Assembly (NCBI GenBank): GCA_023388355.1
Contig: JAEWGI010000047.1
Location: 1 to 48,232, forward strand
Direction of reading: 5' to 3'
Source of the DNA: Pseudomonadota bacterium
GTDB taxonomy: Bacteria; Pseudomonadota; Gammaproteobacteria; Xanthomonadales; Xanthomonadaceae
DNA length: 48,232 nucleotides
Made by a program: the position numbers and the translations under genes. Each line of letters starts with the position of its first letter. Within the stretch, counting starts at the first letter, position 1. Below, one piece after another: positions 29,670-38,646 of the stretch. Under the pieces are notes generated by a model. The model searched no databases, was not told the DNA's origin, and worked only from the letters and a program-made list of their open reading frames with translations.

Positions 29670-30628
29670 GCGTCGAGGTCGTGGCGCCCGGTGTCGCCAG
29701 CCTGCTGCAGGATGCCGGCCGGCCCGGCCTGCGCCGCTTCGGCATCGCCAGCGGCGGCGCGCTCGACCCGTGGTCGTTCGCGCTCGCCAACCTGCTGGCC
29801 GGCAACGCCGCCGACGCCTGCGCCCTGGAAACCACCCTCGCCGGCCCGACGCTGCGCTTCCACGCCGGCGCGCGCATCGCCCTGTGCGGCGGAGCGATGG
29901 AGGCCGAGGTCGACGGCGTCCCGGTCCCGGGCTGCCGGCCGGTCGAACTGCCCGCCGGCAGCACCCTGCGCCTGGGCCGCTGCACCAACGGCGCGCGCGG
30001 CTACCTGGCCGTCGCGGGCGGCTTCGCCGTCGAACCCTGCCTGGGCAGCACCGGCACCGACCTGCGCGGCGGTTTCGGCGGCCGCGACGGCCGCGCGCTG
30101 CGCCGCGGCGACCGCCTGCCCCTGGCAGCGGCGCACGAGGTTTCCGCCCTGCGCATCGCGAACTGGTGGATCGACCCGGCCTTCGACCAGCGCCCCGCCG
30201 GCGCCGAACCGCTGGTGCGGGTGCTGGCCGGCAGCGACGCCACCGCGCCCGACGGCGCCCTGCACGCGCGCGCCTGGCGCGTGGCCGCGGACAGCAACCG
30301 CCAGGGCCTGCGCCTGCAGGGCTCCGCGCTGGCTGCCGCCGATCCTTCCGAGCGGATTTCCGAACCGGTGCTGCCGGGCACGGTGCAGCTGCCGCCCGAC
30401 GGACAGCCCATCGTGCTGCTCGCCGATGCCCAGACCCACGGCGGCTACCCGCGCATCGGCCACGCCATCCGCGCCGACTGGCCGCTGCTGGCCCAGCTGC
30501 GCCCCGGCGACCGGCTGCGCTTCGCGCCGTGCTCGCGCGATGAGGCGCGGCAGGCGCTGCAGCGCCAGCGCGAGCGCCTGCATACAATCGCGCTGGCGAT
30601 CGAGAGCAGGCGCAGGCGCGATGACTGA
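29666..30628 (+). CDS. pxpC: 5-oxoprolinase subunit PxpC (biotin-dependent carboxyltransferase-like)
   Basis: This 320-aa KipA/AHS2 family protein has the GLASLLQDAGRPGLRRFGI-type N-terminus, GALDPWSFALANLLAGN and the C-terminal QPIVLLADAQTHGGYPRIGH signature. It works with PxpB and PxpA in 5-oxoproline cleavage. ATG at 29666-29668 overlaps the pxpB stop by 4 bp, and its end overlaps pxpA by 8 bp, so the three are translationally coupled. Length is normal for the family. Confidence 0.93.
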   Translation: MSVEVVAPGVASLLQDAGRPGLRRFGIASGGALDPWSFALANLLAGNAADACALETTLAGPTLRFHAGARIALCGGAMEAEVDGVPVPGCRPVELPAGSTLRLGRCTNGARGYLAVAGGFAVEPCLGSTGTDLRGGFGGRDGRALRRGDRLPLAAAHEVSALRIANWWIDPAFDQRPAGAEPLVRVLAGSDATAPDGALHARAWRVAADSNRQGLRLQGSALAAADPSERISEPVLPGTVQLPPDGQPIVLLADAQTHGGYPRIGHAIRADWPLLAQLRPGDRLRFAPCSRDEARQALQRQRERLHTIALAIESRRRRDD

Positions 30629-31370
30629 CCGGATCGACTTCAACTGCGATCTCGGCGAGGGCTGCGGCGACGACGCCGCGATCGTGCCCCACATCAGCTC
30701 GGCCAGCCTGGCCTGCGGTGGCCACGCCGGCGACGCCGCGACGATGGCCCGGGCGGTCGTGCTGTGCCTGCGGCATGCGGTCGCGATCGGCGCCCATCCC
30801 TCGTTCGAAGACCGCGCGCATTTCGGCCGCCGCGAGCTGCCGCTCGATCCGGCCGCCGTGCACGCCCTCGTACAACCGCAGGTCGCGCGCCTGGCCGCGG
30901 CCTGCGACGCGGCCGGCGCGCGCCTGCGCCACGTCAAGCCGCACGGCGCGCTGTACAACCTGGCCGCGCGCGACGACGCCATCGCCGACGCGCTGGCCGG
31001 CGCGGTGGCCGCGATCGACCGCGGGCTGTGGCTCTACGCGCCGTCCGGTTCAAGCCTTGAACGCGCCGGGCGCAGGCTCGGGCTCGAAGTGGCCGCGGAA
31101 GTCTTCGCCGAACGCCGCTACCAGGCCGACGGCCGGCTGCTGCCGCGCGAGGCGCCCGGCGCGGTGATCGACGGCGTGGACGGCGCGCTGGCCCAGGTGC
31201 GCTCGATCCTGCGCCACGGCCACGCGCTTGCCGGCGACGGCAGCCCGGTCGCGCTTCATGCGCAGACCCTGTGCCTGCACGGCGACCGTCCCGACGCTGC
31301 GCAGCTGGCCAGCGCGCTGCGCGCAGCGCTCGAGCACGACGGCGTGCGCGTGCTGCCCCCGGGCGGCTGA
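30621..31370 (+). CDS. pxpA: 5-oxoprolinase subunit PxpA (LamB/YcsF)
   Basis: This 249-aa protein has the LamB/YcsF signature: DFNCDLGEGCGDD at the start, SLACGGHAGD, AIGAHPSFEDR, RHVKPHGALYN, EVFAERRYQADGRLLPR and LHAQTLCLHGD near the end. It is the third subunit of the Pxp complex and the likely metal/catalytic one. The gene is convergent with dcd, with 13 bp between the two stops. No terminator is visible there. Confidence 0.94.
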   Translation: MTDRIDFNCDLGEGCGDDAAIVPHISSASLACGGHAGDAATMARAVVLCLRHAVAIGAHPSFEDRAHFGRRELPLDPAAVHALVQPQVARLAAACDAAGARLRHVKPHGALYNLAARDDAIADALAGAVAAIDRGLWLYAPSGSSLERAGRRLGLEVAAEVFAERRYQADGRLLPREAPGAVIDGVDGALAQVRSILRHGHALAGDGSPVALHAQTLCLHGDRPDAAQLASALRAALEHDGVRVLPPGG

Positions 31371-31383
31371 AGCCGCCGCGCCA

Positions 31384-31971
31384 TCAGGTACGCGGCAGGG
31401 TGACCCCGGTCTGGCCCTGGTACTTGCCGCCGCGATCCCGGTACGAGGTTTCGCACACGTCGTCCGCATCGGCCTGGAAGAACAGCATCTGGGCCACGCC
31501 CTCGTTGGCATAGATGCGCGCCGGCAGCGGCGTGGTGTTGCTGAACTCGAGGGTCACGTGGCCCTCCCACTCCGGCTCGAGCGGGGTGACGTTGACGATG
31601 ATCCCGCAGCGCGCGTAGGTGCTCTTGCCCAGGCACACCACCAGGGTGTCGCGCGGGATCCGGAAATACTCGACCGTGCGCGCCAGGGCGAAGGAATTGG
31701 GCGGGATGATGCACTCGTCCGCCTCGATGTCGACGAAGCTCTTGGGATCGAAATTCTTCGGGTCGACGATCGTGGAATTGATGTTGGTGAACACCTTGAA
31801 CTCGCGCGAGCAGCGCACGTCGTAGCCGTAACTGGACGTGCCGTAGCTGACGATCCGGCCGCCGTCGGCCCCGCCCCTGTCGACGAACTTCACCTGGCCG
31901 GGCTCGTAAGGCTCGATCATGCCGTGCTGCTCCGACATCCGCCGGATCCAGCGGTCGCTCTTGATGCTCAT
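31384..31971 (-). CDS. dcd: dCTP deaminase
   Basis: This 195-aa enzyme deaminates dCTP to dUTP, feeding dTMP synthesis. It shows the dUTPase-like jelly-roll motifs: [35 protein letters not shown] with the catalytic Glu and [26 protein letters not shown] and [14 protein letters not shown] sequences follow the family closely. I chose ATG at 31969-31971 ([12 protein letters not shown]). It is 95 bp downstream of the Mrp gene on the same strand. Confidence 0.96.
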   Translation of the reverse strand: MSIKSDRWIRRMSEQHGMIEPYEPGQVKFVDRGGADGGRIVSYGTSSYGYDVRCSREFKVFTNINSTIVDPKNFDPKSFVDIEADECIIPPNSFALARTVEYFRIPRDTLVVCLGKSTYARCGIIVNVTPLEPEWEGHVTLEFSNTTPLPARIYANEGVAQMLFFQADADDVCETSYRDRGGKYQGQTGVTLPRT

Positions 31972-32066
31972 GCGGTGTTCCCTGCGGCCTGCGGCCAATC
32001 GCGTCATTGTAGGGCCGGCCAGCGGCGCCCGGAACCGGGCGCGGCCGCCGGCATGCGCGCCTGCGG

Positions 32067-32915
32067 CTACAGCAGCGAGGCGGAAATCCCCCCGCGCACC
32101 CGAGGGCGCTTGTCCAGTTCCTCCAGCAGCCGGCGCGCGGTGGCGCGGTAGGCCTGCGCCGCCGCCGACTCCGGCGCCGAGGCCACGATCGGCACGCCCA
32201 CGTCGCCCTGCTCGCGGATCGCGATCTCCAGCGGCAGCGAACCCAGCAGCGGCACCCCGTACTGCGCGGCCATGCGCTCGCCGCCGCCCTGTCCGAACAG
32301 GTGCTCGACGTGGCCGCAGTTCGAACACACGTGCTGGGCCATGTTCTCCACCAGCCCCAGCACCGCCACCTCCACCTTCTCGAACATCCGCAGCGCCTTG
32401 CGCGCGTCCAGCGTGGCCACCTCCTGCGGCGTGGTCACCACCACCGCGCCGGCGACCGGGATCTTCTGCGCCAGCGTGAGCTGGATGTCGCCGGTGCCCG
32501 GCGGCAGGTCGATGATCAGATAGTCCAGCCCGTCCTCCCCGCCCCAGCGCGTGTCGTTGAGCAGTTGGGTCAGCGCCGAGGTCGCCATCGGCCCGCGCCA
32601 GATCATCGGCGTGTCCTGGTCGACCAGCACCCCGATCGACATGGTCTCGATCCCGTGCGCCCGCATCGGCACGATCGACTTCCCGTCCGGGCTCTCCGGC
32701 TTGCCCGACAGCCCCAGCATGGTCGGGATGCTCGGGCCGTACACGTCCGCATCCAGCACCCCGACGCGCGCGCCATCGGCGGCCAAGGCCAGCGCCAGAT
32801 TCACGGAAGTGGTTGATTTTCCTACGCCCCCCTTGCCGGAACCGACTGCGAGGATGTTGCGGATGTGCGGGAGCGGCCTGAGCTCGCCCTGTACCGCGCG
32901 TGGGTGGACCATCAT
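32067..32915 (-). CDS. apbC: Mrp/ApbC/NBP35-type Fe-S cluster carrier ATPase
   Basis: This 282-aa P-loop ATPase carries iron-sulfur clusters to apoproteins. It has the deviant Walker [12 protein letters not shown], the [13 protein letters not shown] block, [11 protein letters not shown] and the cluster-bridging CxxC in HVCSNCGH. It lacks the N-terminal MIP18/DUF59 domain of about 80 residues that E. coli Mrp (369 aa) has; only some 18 residues precede the ATPase core. Two consecutive ATG codons (32915, 32912) serve as start candidates. It is divergent from the S9 peptidase gene. Confidence 0.92.
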   Translation of the reverse strand: MMVHPRAVQGELRPLPHIRNILAVGSGKGGVGKSTTSVNLALALAADGARVGVLDADVYGPSIPTMLGLSGKPESPDGKSIVPMRAHGIETMSIGVLVDQDTPMIWRGPMATSALTQLLNDTRWGGEDGLDYLIIDLPPGTGDIQLTLAQKIPVAGAVVVTTPQEVATLDARKALRMFEKVEVAVLGLVENMAQHVCSNCGHVEHLFGQGGGERMAAQYGVPLLGSLPLEIAIREQGDVGVPIVASAPESAAAQAYRATARRLLEELDKRPRVRGGISASLL

Positions 32916-33132
32916 GCTGGCACCGACCTTGGGAAAGCGGTCTTTCAGTCTAGCCCAGCACGCCCCGCGTCTTCACGCGAACGTGGCACAGTACACGCGC
33001 GACGAGGATCGACTGGTCGGTGGTCACAACCGTTATCATCTGCGCGTCCTGGCTACACGCTGGTACACCGGCCGGCGCCGTGTCGCTGGCGCGACAGCAC
33101 CATCTCCACCGATCCATGCTCCGGGGGGCGTA

Positions 33133-35160
33133 ATGAGAACATCCAGATTCCTGCGTGCGGCAGCCATGTCGCTTTGCCTGTTCACGGGCGGTTCGCTGGC
33201 CGCGGAGCCGATTCCGATCGATGCCTTCGCCCGGCTCCCGGACATCCAGTCGGTGTCCATGAGCACCGACGGGAAGAACCTGGTCGCCATCGTCGCCATG
33301 CCCGGCTCCGACAACAGGGACACCGGCGTGGCCACCTGGGACCTGGACAACCTGGACAGGGGTCCGATCATCACCCCGTCCGGGGACCGGATGAAGTTCA
33401 TCGCCGCCACCGCCATGAAGGCCGACCGCATGCTTGTGCTCGGCCGCCAGGAGTGGACCGGCCAGCTCGGGCCTTGCGGCCTGGAAGGCAGGAGCGCCGG
33501 CGCCACCCGCACGTTCGTGACCAAGGTCTACCTGGCCGACGTCGCGCACAAGAAGTTCAACGAGGCCTTCACCGACAATACCCGGCGGCTCGGCATTTCC
33601 CAGGACGTCCAGCGCTGCCTCGATATCATGGGTACCGCTGCCGTGGTCAACACGCTCCCGCTGGACCCGGACAACGTCGTCATCGAGCAGCTCAACACCG
33701 CCACGCTGGGCAGCAACTACTATCTCTACAACCTGCGCACCGGCGCGACCTCGATGCTGTTCCGCGGCGTCGGGCGCACCGTCCCCGGCCTGTTCAACCC
33801 GCGCAACGGCGAGGTCCTGACCCGGATCGAGCGCGAGCCGGTGTCCGGCGACGAGTACGAACAGCGCATCCTGGTCAAGAACCCGGCCACCGGCCAGTTC
33901 GAAGTCCACGAGAACCTCACCCGCAAGGTGAGCGAGCGCTACACGGTCGCCGTCACCGGGATCGACGAGGAGACCGGCAAGTTCTACGTCCTGACCAACC
34001 TGTTCTCGGACCGGATCCAGGCCTGGATGTACGACCCGGCCACCCGCAGCTTCGACGACGAGCCGCTGCTGGCCCATCCCGAGTTCTCGATCGGCGGCCT
34101 GATCCTCGGCTCGCAGCCGAGCAACTTCAACAAGGTGGTCGGCTTCATCGTCGACGGCCCGGAACGCGAAGCCAACTACGTCGATCGCGACCTGGCCGCG
34201 ATCCACGCCTCGCTGAAGCAGGCCTACCCCGGCCGGACGGTCGACCTCAACGGGTACAACGACGACCTGTCGCGCGTGCTGTTCTCGGCCAGCAGCGCGC
34301 AGCATCCGGCGGTCTACGGCCTGCTCCTCGAACGGCAGCGGGTGGTGGAGCTGGGCGGACAGCGCCCCTGGATCAAGCCCGAGTTCATCGGCGAACAACG
34401 GTGGGTGGCCTATCCCGCGCGCGACGGCCTGCAGATCCCCGCCATCCTCGACCTGCCGGCCGGCTGGAAGCCCTCCGACGGTCCGCTGCCCACCATCATC
34501 CACCCACATGGTGGGCCGTGGGCCCGCGACTACGCCGGCTGGGACGCGACCGGCTGGGTGCCGTTCCTGACCTCGCGCGGCTACGCGGTCCTGCGCCCGC
34601 AGTACCGCGGCTCGGCGGGCCTCGGGCACAAGCTCTGGCTGGCCGGCGATGCCGAATGGGGCCAGAAGATGCAGGACGACAAGGACGACGGCGCGGCATG
34701 GCTGGTCAAGGAAGGCATCGCCGACCCCGACCGTCTCGCGATCTTCGGCTACTCGTACGGCGGGTTCGCCGCCGCCGCGGCCGCGGTGCGACCCGACAGC
34801 CCGTACCAGTGCGCGATCTCCGGCGCCCCGGTCACCGACCTGACCAAGATCGGCCGGACATGGAGCGACAACCACGTGGCGCGCATCCTCCAGGGCCAGA
34901 CCGTGAAGGGCATGGACCCGATGCGCAACACCGACAAGGCCAATATCCCGGTCCTGCTGTACGTCGGCGACCGCGACGTGCGCACTCCGGCGCAGCACGC
35001 CAGCAGCTTCTATGCCGCCATCAAGGACAAGGTGCCGGCCCGCTACGAGCTGATCCCCGACATGCCGCACAGCATGCCCTGGTATTACCGCCACCAGGAG
35101 ACGACGCTGGGCCTGATCGAGGAGTTCCTGCGCGAGGACTGCGGTCCCGGCGGGCTCTGA
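33133..35160 (+). CDS. Exported S9-family prolyl oligopeptidase-like peptidase
   Basis: This 675-aa serine peptidase has a signal peptide (MRTSRFLRAAAMSLCLFTGGSLAAEP), an N-terminal beta-propeller region (about 30-400) and a C-terminal alpha/beta hydrolase domain. The nucleophile is Ser541 in FGYSYGGFAA, the Asp is in YVGDRDVRTP and the His646 is in MPHSMPWY; HPHGGPW forms the oxyanion region. S9 peptidases cleave short peptides, often after proline or with acyl-aminoacyl specificity. The ATG at 33133 follows GGGGGG and directly precedes the signal. A strong terminator follows the gene. Confidence 0.92.
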   Translation: MRTSRFLRAAAMSLCLFTGGSLAAEPIPIDAFARLPDIQSVSMSTDGKNLVAIVAMPGSDNRDTGVATWDLDNLDRGPIITPSGDRMKFIAATAMKADRMLVLGRQEWTGQLGPCGLEGRSAGATRTFVTKVYLADVAHKKFNEAFTDNTRRLGISQDVQRCLDIMGTAAVVNTLPLDPDNVVIEQLNTATLGSNYYLYNLRTGATSMLFRGVGRTVPGLFNPRNGEVLTRIEREPVSGDEYEQRILVKNPATGQFEVHENLTRKVSERYTVAVTGIDEETGKFYVLTNLFSDRIQAWMYDPATRSFDDEPLLAHPEFSIGGLILGSQPSNFNKVVGFIVDGPEREANYVDRDLAAIHASLKQAYPGRTVDLNGYNDDLSRVLFSASSAQHPAVYGLLLERQRVVELGGQRPWIKPEFIGEQRWVAYPARDGLQIPAILDLPAGWKPSDGPLPTIIHPHGGPWARDYAGWDATGWVPFLTSRGYAVLRPQYRGSAGLGHKLWLAGDAEWGQKMQDDKDDGAAWLVKEGIADPDRLAIFGYSYGGFAAAAAAVRPDSPYQCAISGAPVTDLTKIGRTWSDNHVARILQGQTVKGMDPMRNTDKANIPVLLYVGDRDVRTPAQHASSFYAAIKDKVPARYELIPDMPHSMPWYYRHQETTLGLIEEFLREDCGPGGL

Positions 35161-35191
35161 TCCGGGGGCATCCGCCCAGGATGAGTTGGAG

Positions 35192-35221
35192 GGGCCCCGG
35201 CAACGGGGCCCTTCGGTTTTT
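35192..35221 (+). terminator. Rho-independent terminator after the S9 peptidase gene
   Basis: An 8-bp perfect stem (GGGCCCCG at 35192-35199, CGGGGCCC at 35204-35211) with a GCAA loop is followed by TTCGGTTTTT. It lies 31 bp past the stop codon. This is the clearest terminator in the window. Confidence 0.9.
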
Positions 35222-35475
35222 CACGCGCTGTTTCTCCCGCGCCGAAGCGCGCCGGTTTCAGGATGATGTCCATACCGAACTTGAACGGGTGGTTGCATAC
35301 GCAACCCGATGGCACCCCATGCTCAAGAGTATCGCCATCCCGGGACCGGGGGCGACGGGCAAGAATAATTGCCTTCTAATCAATCAGTTGGCGACTGCAC
35401 ATGCCAAGCGCGGCCCGCCGCCAGTTGCCATTTCGTGATGGTTATCGGCAAAACTGTTGGCAAAGTAAGTAAATA

Positions 35476-35505
35476 TTGCGTGAACCTGATCCACCCACCT
35501 ATACT
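35476..35505 (+). promoter_or_regulatory. Sigma-70-like promoter of the TonB receptor gene
   Basis: TTGCGT at 35476-35481 and TATACT at 35500-35505 are separated by 18 bp, a good sigma-70 match. They lie 60 bp upstream of the receptor ATG, in an AT-richer patch (about 35370-35505) that contrasts with the GC-rich surroundings. Bases 35222-35470 contain no gene I can support; there is a short hairpin GGTTGC-ATAC-GCAACC at about 35291. Confidence 0.65.
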
Positions 35506-35565
35506 CGCTTAACCGGGGCGTAACATCGTGTTCGTCCGTCGATCAACTCCTATGGGGGCCTCCAC

Positions 35566-38493
35566 ATGCGTGATAGCACCAACAAGCGCAATATTTACAA
35601 GAAGTTGCCGCTGTTCGTGGCAGTTGCAGCCTGCCTCTACGGTCCGGCAGCAATGGCCCAGGAAGCGGACGAATCCGAACCGGCCGAAGCCAGCAGCGAG
35701 ACCCGACAGGCGACCGATCTCGACCGCATCACCGTGACCGGCTCGCTGCTGCGCCGCGTCGAGTTCGACTCGGTCTCCCCGGTCCAGGTGATCACCGCTG
35801 ACACGAACGTGACGGTGGGCCAGGTCGACACCGCCGAGTTCCTGCAGAAGTCGAGCGTGGCCGCCGGCTCCACCCAGATCAGCCACCAGTTCGGCGGCTT
35901 CGTCGTCGAGGGCGGCACGGGCGTGCAGACCGTCTCGCTGCGTGGCCTCGGCGAAAACCGCACCCTGGTGCTGCTCAACGGCAAGCGCCCCGGCCCGGCC
36001 GGCACGCGCGGCCAGGTCGGCGCATTCGACCTCAACGTGATTCCGTCGAGCGTCGTCCAGCGCGCCGAGATCCTGAAGGACGGCTCGTCCTCGATCTACG
36101 GCTCCGACGCGGTGGCCGGCGTGGTCAACCTGATCACGCGCAGGAACATCGACCGTCCGGAGATCTCCGTCGGCACCCGCGTGCCGTTCTCGGGCGGTGG
36201 CGAGATCTTCACCATTTCCGGCGCCACCGGCTGGAACTTCGACAACGGCAGCATCGTGCTGGCGGGCGAGTACTTCATCCACGAGCCGCTCACGATCCGC
36301 GACCGCCGGTTCCTGCGCTGCCCCGAAGACCTGGCCTGGGACCAGGCTGGCAACCGCATCGACCGCGAGGACCGCTCGATCATCGGTGACACCGGGCTGG
36401 GCGGCTGCACCGCGGGCAACCTGTACGCCAACACCATCATCGATGCGGCGTTCGGCACGCGCTATATCCCCTCGCCGGACGGCGTCACCATCGGTCCGTT
36501 CCCGGGCTACCGTCCCCGCACCAACGGCACCTACGCAAACGGGGGGCAGGCCTACTTCGAGGACGTGCTGAACTACGACTTCATCGATTCCGCGCACGTC
36601 ATCAACCGCCAGGAGCGCAAGAACGTCTACGCGTCGGCCGACTTCTCGCTGGGCAGCGTCAACTGGACCAGCGAGTTCCTGTACAACCGGCGGGAGACCG
36701 ACGTCCGCGGCTTCCGCCAGTTCTTCCCGCTTCTGGGCGGCGCCACGGCCATCATCCCGGGCTACGAGTACGCGAACGACCCCGACTTCGTGACCCCGAC
36801 CGACTCCGGTCTGGCGCAGGTGGTCATGCCGTTCAAGCTGGACCAGAGCGTCAAGATCGACTACTACTACCTCACCACCGGGTTCGACGGCCTGTTCACC
36901 TCGACCGACACCTGGGCCTGGCAGACGAACGCGTCGTATTCGCGCTCCAGCGGCGACTACGGCATCCTGACCGTCGTCGGCTCGCGCTCCGGCGCCGTTG
37001 ACTGGGACGACGATGCACCGGCCCTGGACTACTTCGACCCCTGCTTCCTGAACGGACAGTGCATGGACCAGTTGGCGAACGAGATCGCCGAATGGGACTG
37101 GGGCAACACCGTCTACGACCAGTTCGTGTTCAACGGTGTGGTCACCGGTGAGATGTTCAACCTGCCGGCCGGCCCGGTGGGCGCGGCGCTCGGCATCGAG
37201 TACCGCAAGTTCAGCATCGACGACCAGCCCGGTCCGCTGGAGCTGGCCGACGATCGCTGGGGCCTGACCTCGGCCCAGCCCACCATTGGCGAGGACTCGG
37301 TCAAGGAGATCTTCGGCGAGATCGAGGTGCCGCTCCTGAAGGGCGTGCCCGGCTTCGAGGCCCTCACCGCGAACGTGTCGGCCCGCGTGTTCGACTACGA
37401 CTCCGTGGACGACCGCGACAGCGTCTGGAAGGCCGGACTGAGCTGGCAGATCGTGCCCGCCTTGCGCGTGCGCGCCACCAAGGGCACCTCGTACCGCGCC
37501 CCGGGCCTGTACGAGCTCTACCTCGGCAACCTGTCGAGCTTCACCCCACAGCTTGGCCTGGACCCCTGCATCGACTGGGGCAGCAGCACCAACGAGAACC
37601 TCCGCAGGAACTGCGGTGCCGCCGGCATCCCCGACGACTTCTCGGGCGGCCCGTCCTCGGCACAGGTCTACCGCGGCGGCGGCGCGGGTTTCCTGAAGCC
37701 GGAAACCTCCAGCGCCTTCACCACCGGCCTGGTCTGGACCCCGTCGTTCGCGCCGCTGAGCATCGCCCTGGACTACTTCGAAATCCAGGTCAACGACCAG
37801 ATCGCCACGCTCGGCCCGAACGCCATCCTGGGCAGCTGCTACGCGGCAGAGGTTTATCCGAACGCGTTCTGCGACATGTTCGAGCGCAACGCGCCCGACG
37901 CGGCGGTGGCGCCCAGCTCGATCTCCGAGGTCTGGGCGACGTACGTCAACATCAACAAGCAGAAGGTCCGCGGTTACGACCTGCTGATGCGGTACGACAA
38001 CGACTTCGCGTTCGGCAACCTGGAGATCGAGGGTAACTTCACCTACACGGTGGAGGACGTGACCCAGCTGTTCGCGGACCCGCGCCAGGGCGGCAGCACG
38101 ATCAGCAACTTCGTCGGCCACTTCGGCCGTCCCGAGCTGGTCGGCAATGTGCGCACCGCCCTCAAGCGTGGCGACTTCACGTACACCTGGTTCATGGACT
38201 ACGTGTCCTCCACCAAGCACCTGACCGACGACCCGACCTTCACCTACTTCGGGTGGGAGAACGCGGTCCGCGACATCGTGGCCGAGTCCCGGCTGTACCA
38301 CACCGCCTCGCTGCGCTACGAGCAGCCGAAGTGGTCGCTGCTGGTCGGCGTGCGCAACGTGTTCAACGACCAGCCGCCGACCATCTCGGGCGGTCTGACC
38401 AACACCTCGCGCTACGGCAACACCCCCGCGTTCGCCACTCAGTACGACTGGTACGGACGCACCATGTTCGCCCGCTGGAACTACAAGTTCTGA
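35566..38493 (+). CDS. TonB-dependent outer-membrane receptor
   Basis: This 975-aa protein has a long signal peptide (MRDSTNKRNIYKKLPLFVAVA onward, cleavage after AMA), a TonB-box region (DLDRITVTGSLLRR), a plug domain (VSPVQVITAD to GVVNLITRRN) and a beta-barrel ending in Phe (FARWNYKF), the mark of an outer-membrane barrel. The barrel has eight Cys in the mature protein, arranged in four close pairs, so likely four loop disulfides. It resembles the Oar-like receptors that are abundant in xanthomonads and linked to peptide or oligosaccharide import. The ligand is unknown; the S9 peptidase upstream suggests peptides. The start codon lies after GGGGGCCTCCAC. Confidence 0.92.
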   Translation: MRDSTNKRNIYKKLPLFVAVAACLYGPAAMAQEADESEPAEASSETRQATDLDRITVTGSLLRRVEFDSVSPVQVITADTNVTVGQVDTAEFLQKSSVAAGSTQISHQFGGFVVEGGTGVQTVSLRGLGENRTLVLLNGKRPGPAGTRGQVGAFDLNVIPSSVVQRAEILKDGSSSIYGSDAVAGVVNLITRRNIDRPEISVGTRVPFSGGGEIFTISGATGWNFDNGSIVLAGEYFIHEPLTIRDRRFLRCPEDLAWDQAGNRIDREDRSIIGDTGLGGCTAGNLYANTIIDAAFGTRYIPSPDGVTIGPFPGYRPRTNGTYANGGQAYFEDVLNYDFIDSAHVINRQERKNVYASADFSLGSVNWTSEFLYNRRETDVRGFRQFFPLLGGATAIIPGYEYANDPDFVTPTDSGLAQVVMPFKLDQSVKIDYYYLTTGFDGLFTSTDTWAWQTNASYSRSSGDYGILTVVGSRSGAVDWDDDAPALDYFDPCFLNGQCMDQLANEIAEWDWGNTVYDQFVFNGVVTGEMFNLPAGPVGAALGIEYRKFSIDDQPGPLELADDRWGLTSAQPTIGEDSVKEIFGEIEVPLLKGVPGFEALTANVSARVFDYDSVDDRDSVWKAGLSWQIVPALRVRATKGTSYRAPGLYELYLGNLSSFTPQLGLDPCIDWGSSTNENLRRNCGAAGIPDDFSGGPSSAQVYRGGGAGFLKPETSSAFTTGLVWTPSFAPLSIALDYFEIQVNDQIATLGPNAILGSCYAAEVYPNAFCDMFERNAPDAAVAPSSISEVWATYVNINKQKVRGYDLLMRYDNDFAFGNLEIEGNFTYTVEDVTQLFADPRQGGSTISNFVGHFGRPELVGNVRTALKRGDFTYTWFMDYVSSTKHLTDDPTFTYFGWENAVRDIVAESRLYHTASLRYEQPKWSLLVGVRNVFNDQPPTISGGLTNTSRYGNTPAFATQYDWYGRTMFARWNYKF

Positions 38494-38516
38494 GCGCAAG
38501 CGACATCACGCAACAC

Positions 38517-38550
38517 CAGAAACGGCGCGCAAGCGCCGTTTCTGGTTTCT
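38517..38550 (+). terminator. Rho-independent terminator after the TonB receptor gene
   Basis: CAGAAACGGCGC (38517-38528) and GCGCCGTTTCTG (38533-38544) form a perfect 12-bp stem closed by a GCAA loop, with GTTTCT following. It lies 24 bp past the stop. The T-tract is weak but the stem is strong. Confidence 0.85.
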
Positions 38551-38646
38551 GTACGCCCGCCACGGCGACCATTCGTGACTTCTGGCCGATCACGGCGCCG
38601 GCACTGTCGCCGACCATGGACGGCAGACCCTGCCCAGGACGGCCCG

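Noticed and set aside
32025..32042. GCGCCCGG-AA-CCGGGCGC hairpin between the Mrp and dcd genes
   Set aside because: A 2-base loop and no T-tract; in DNA of this GC content it is weak evidence of a terminator.
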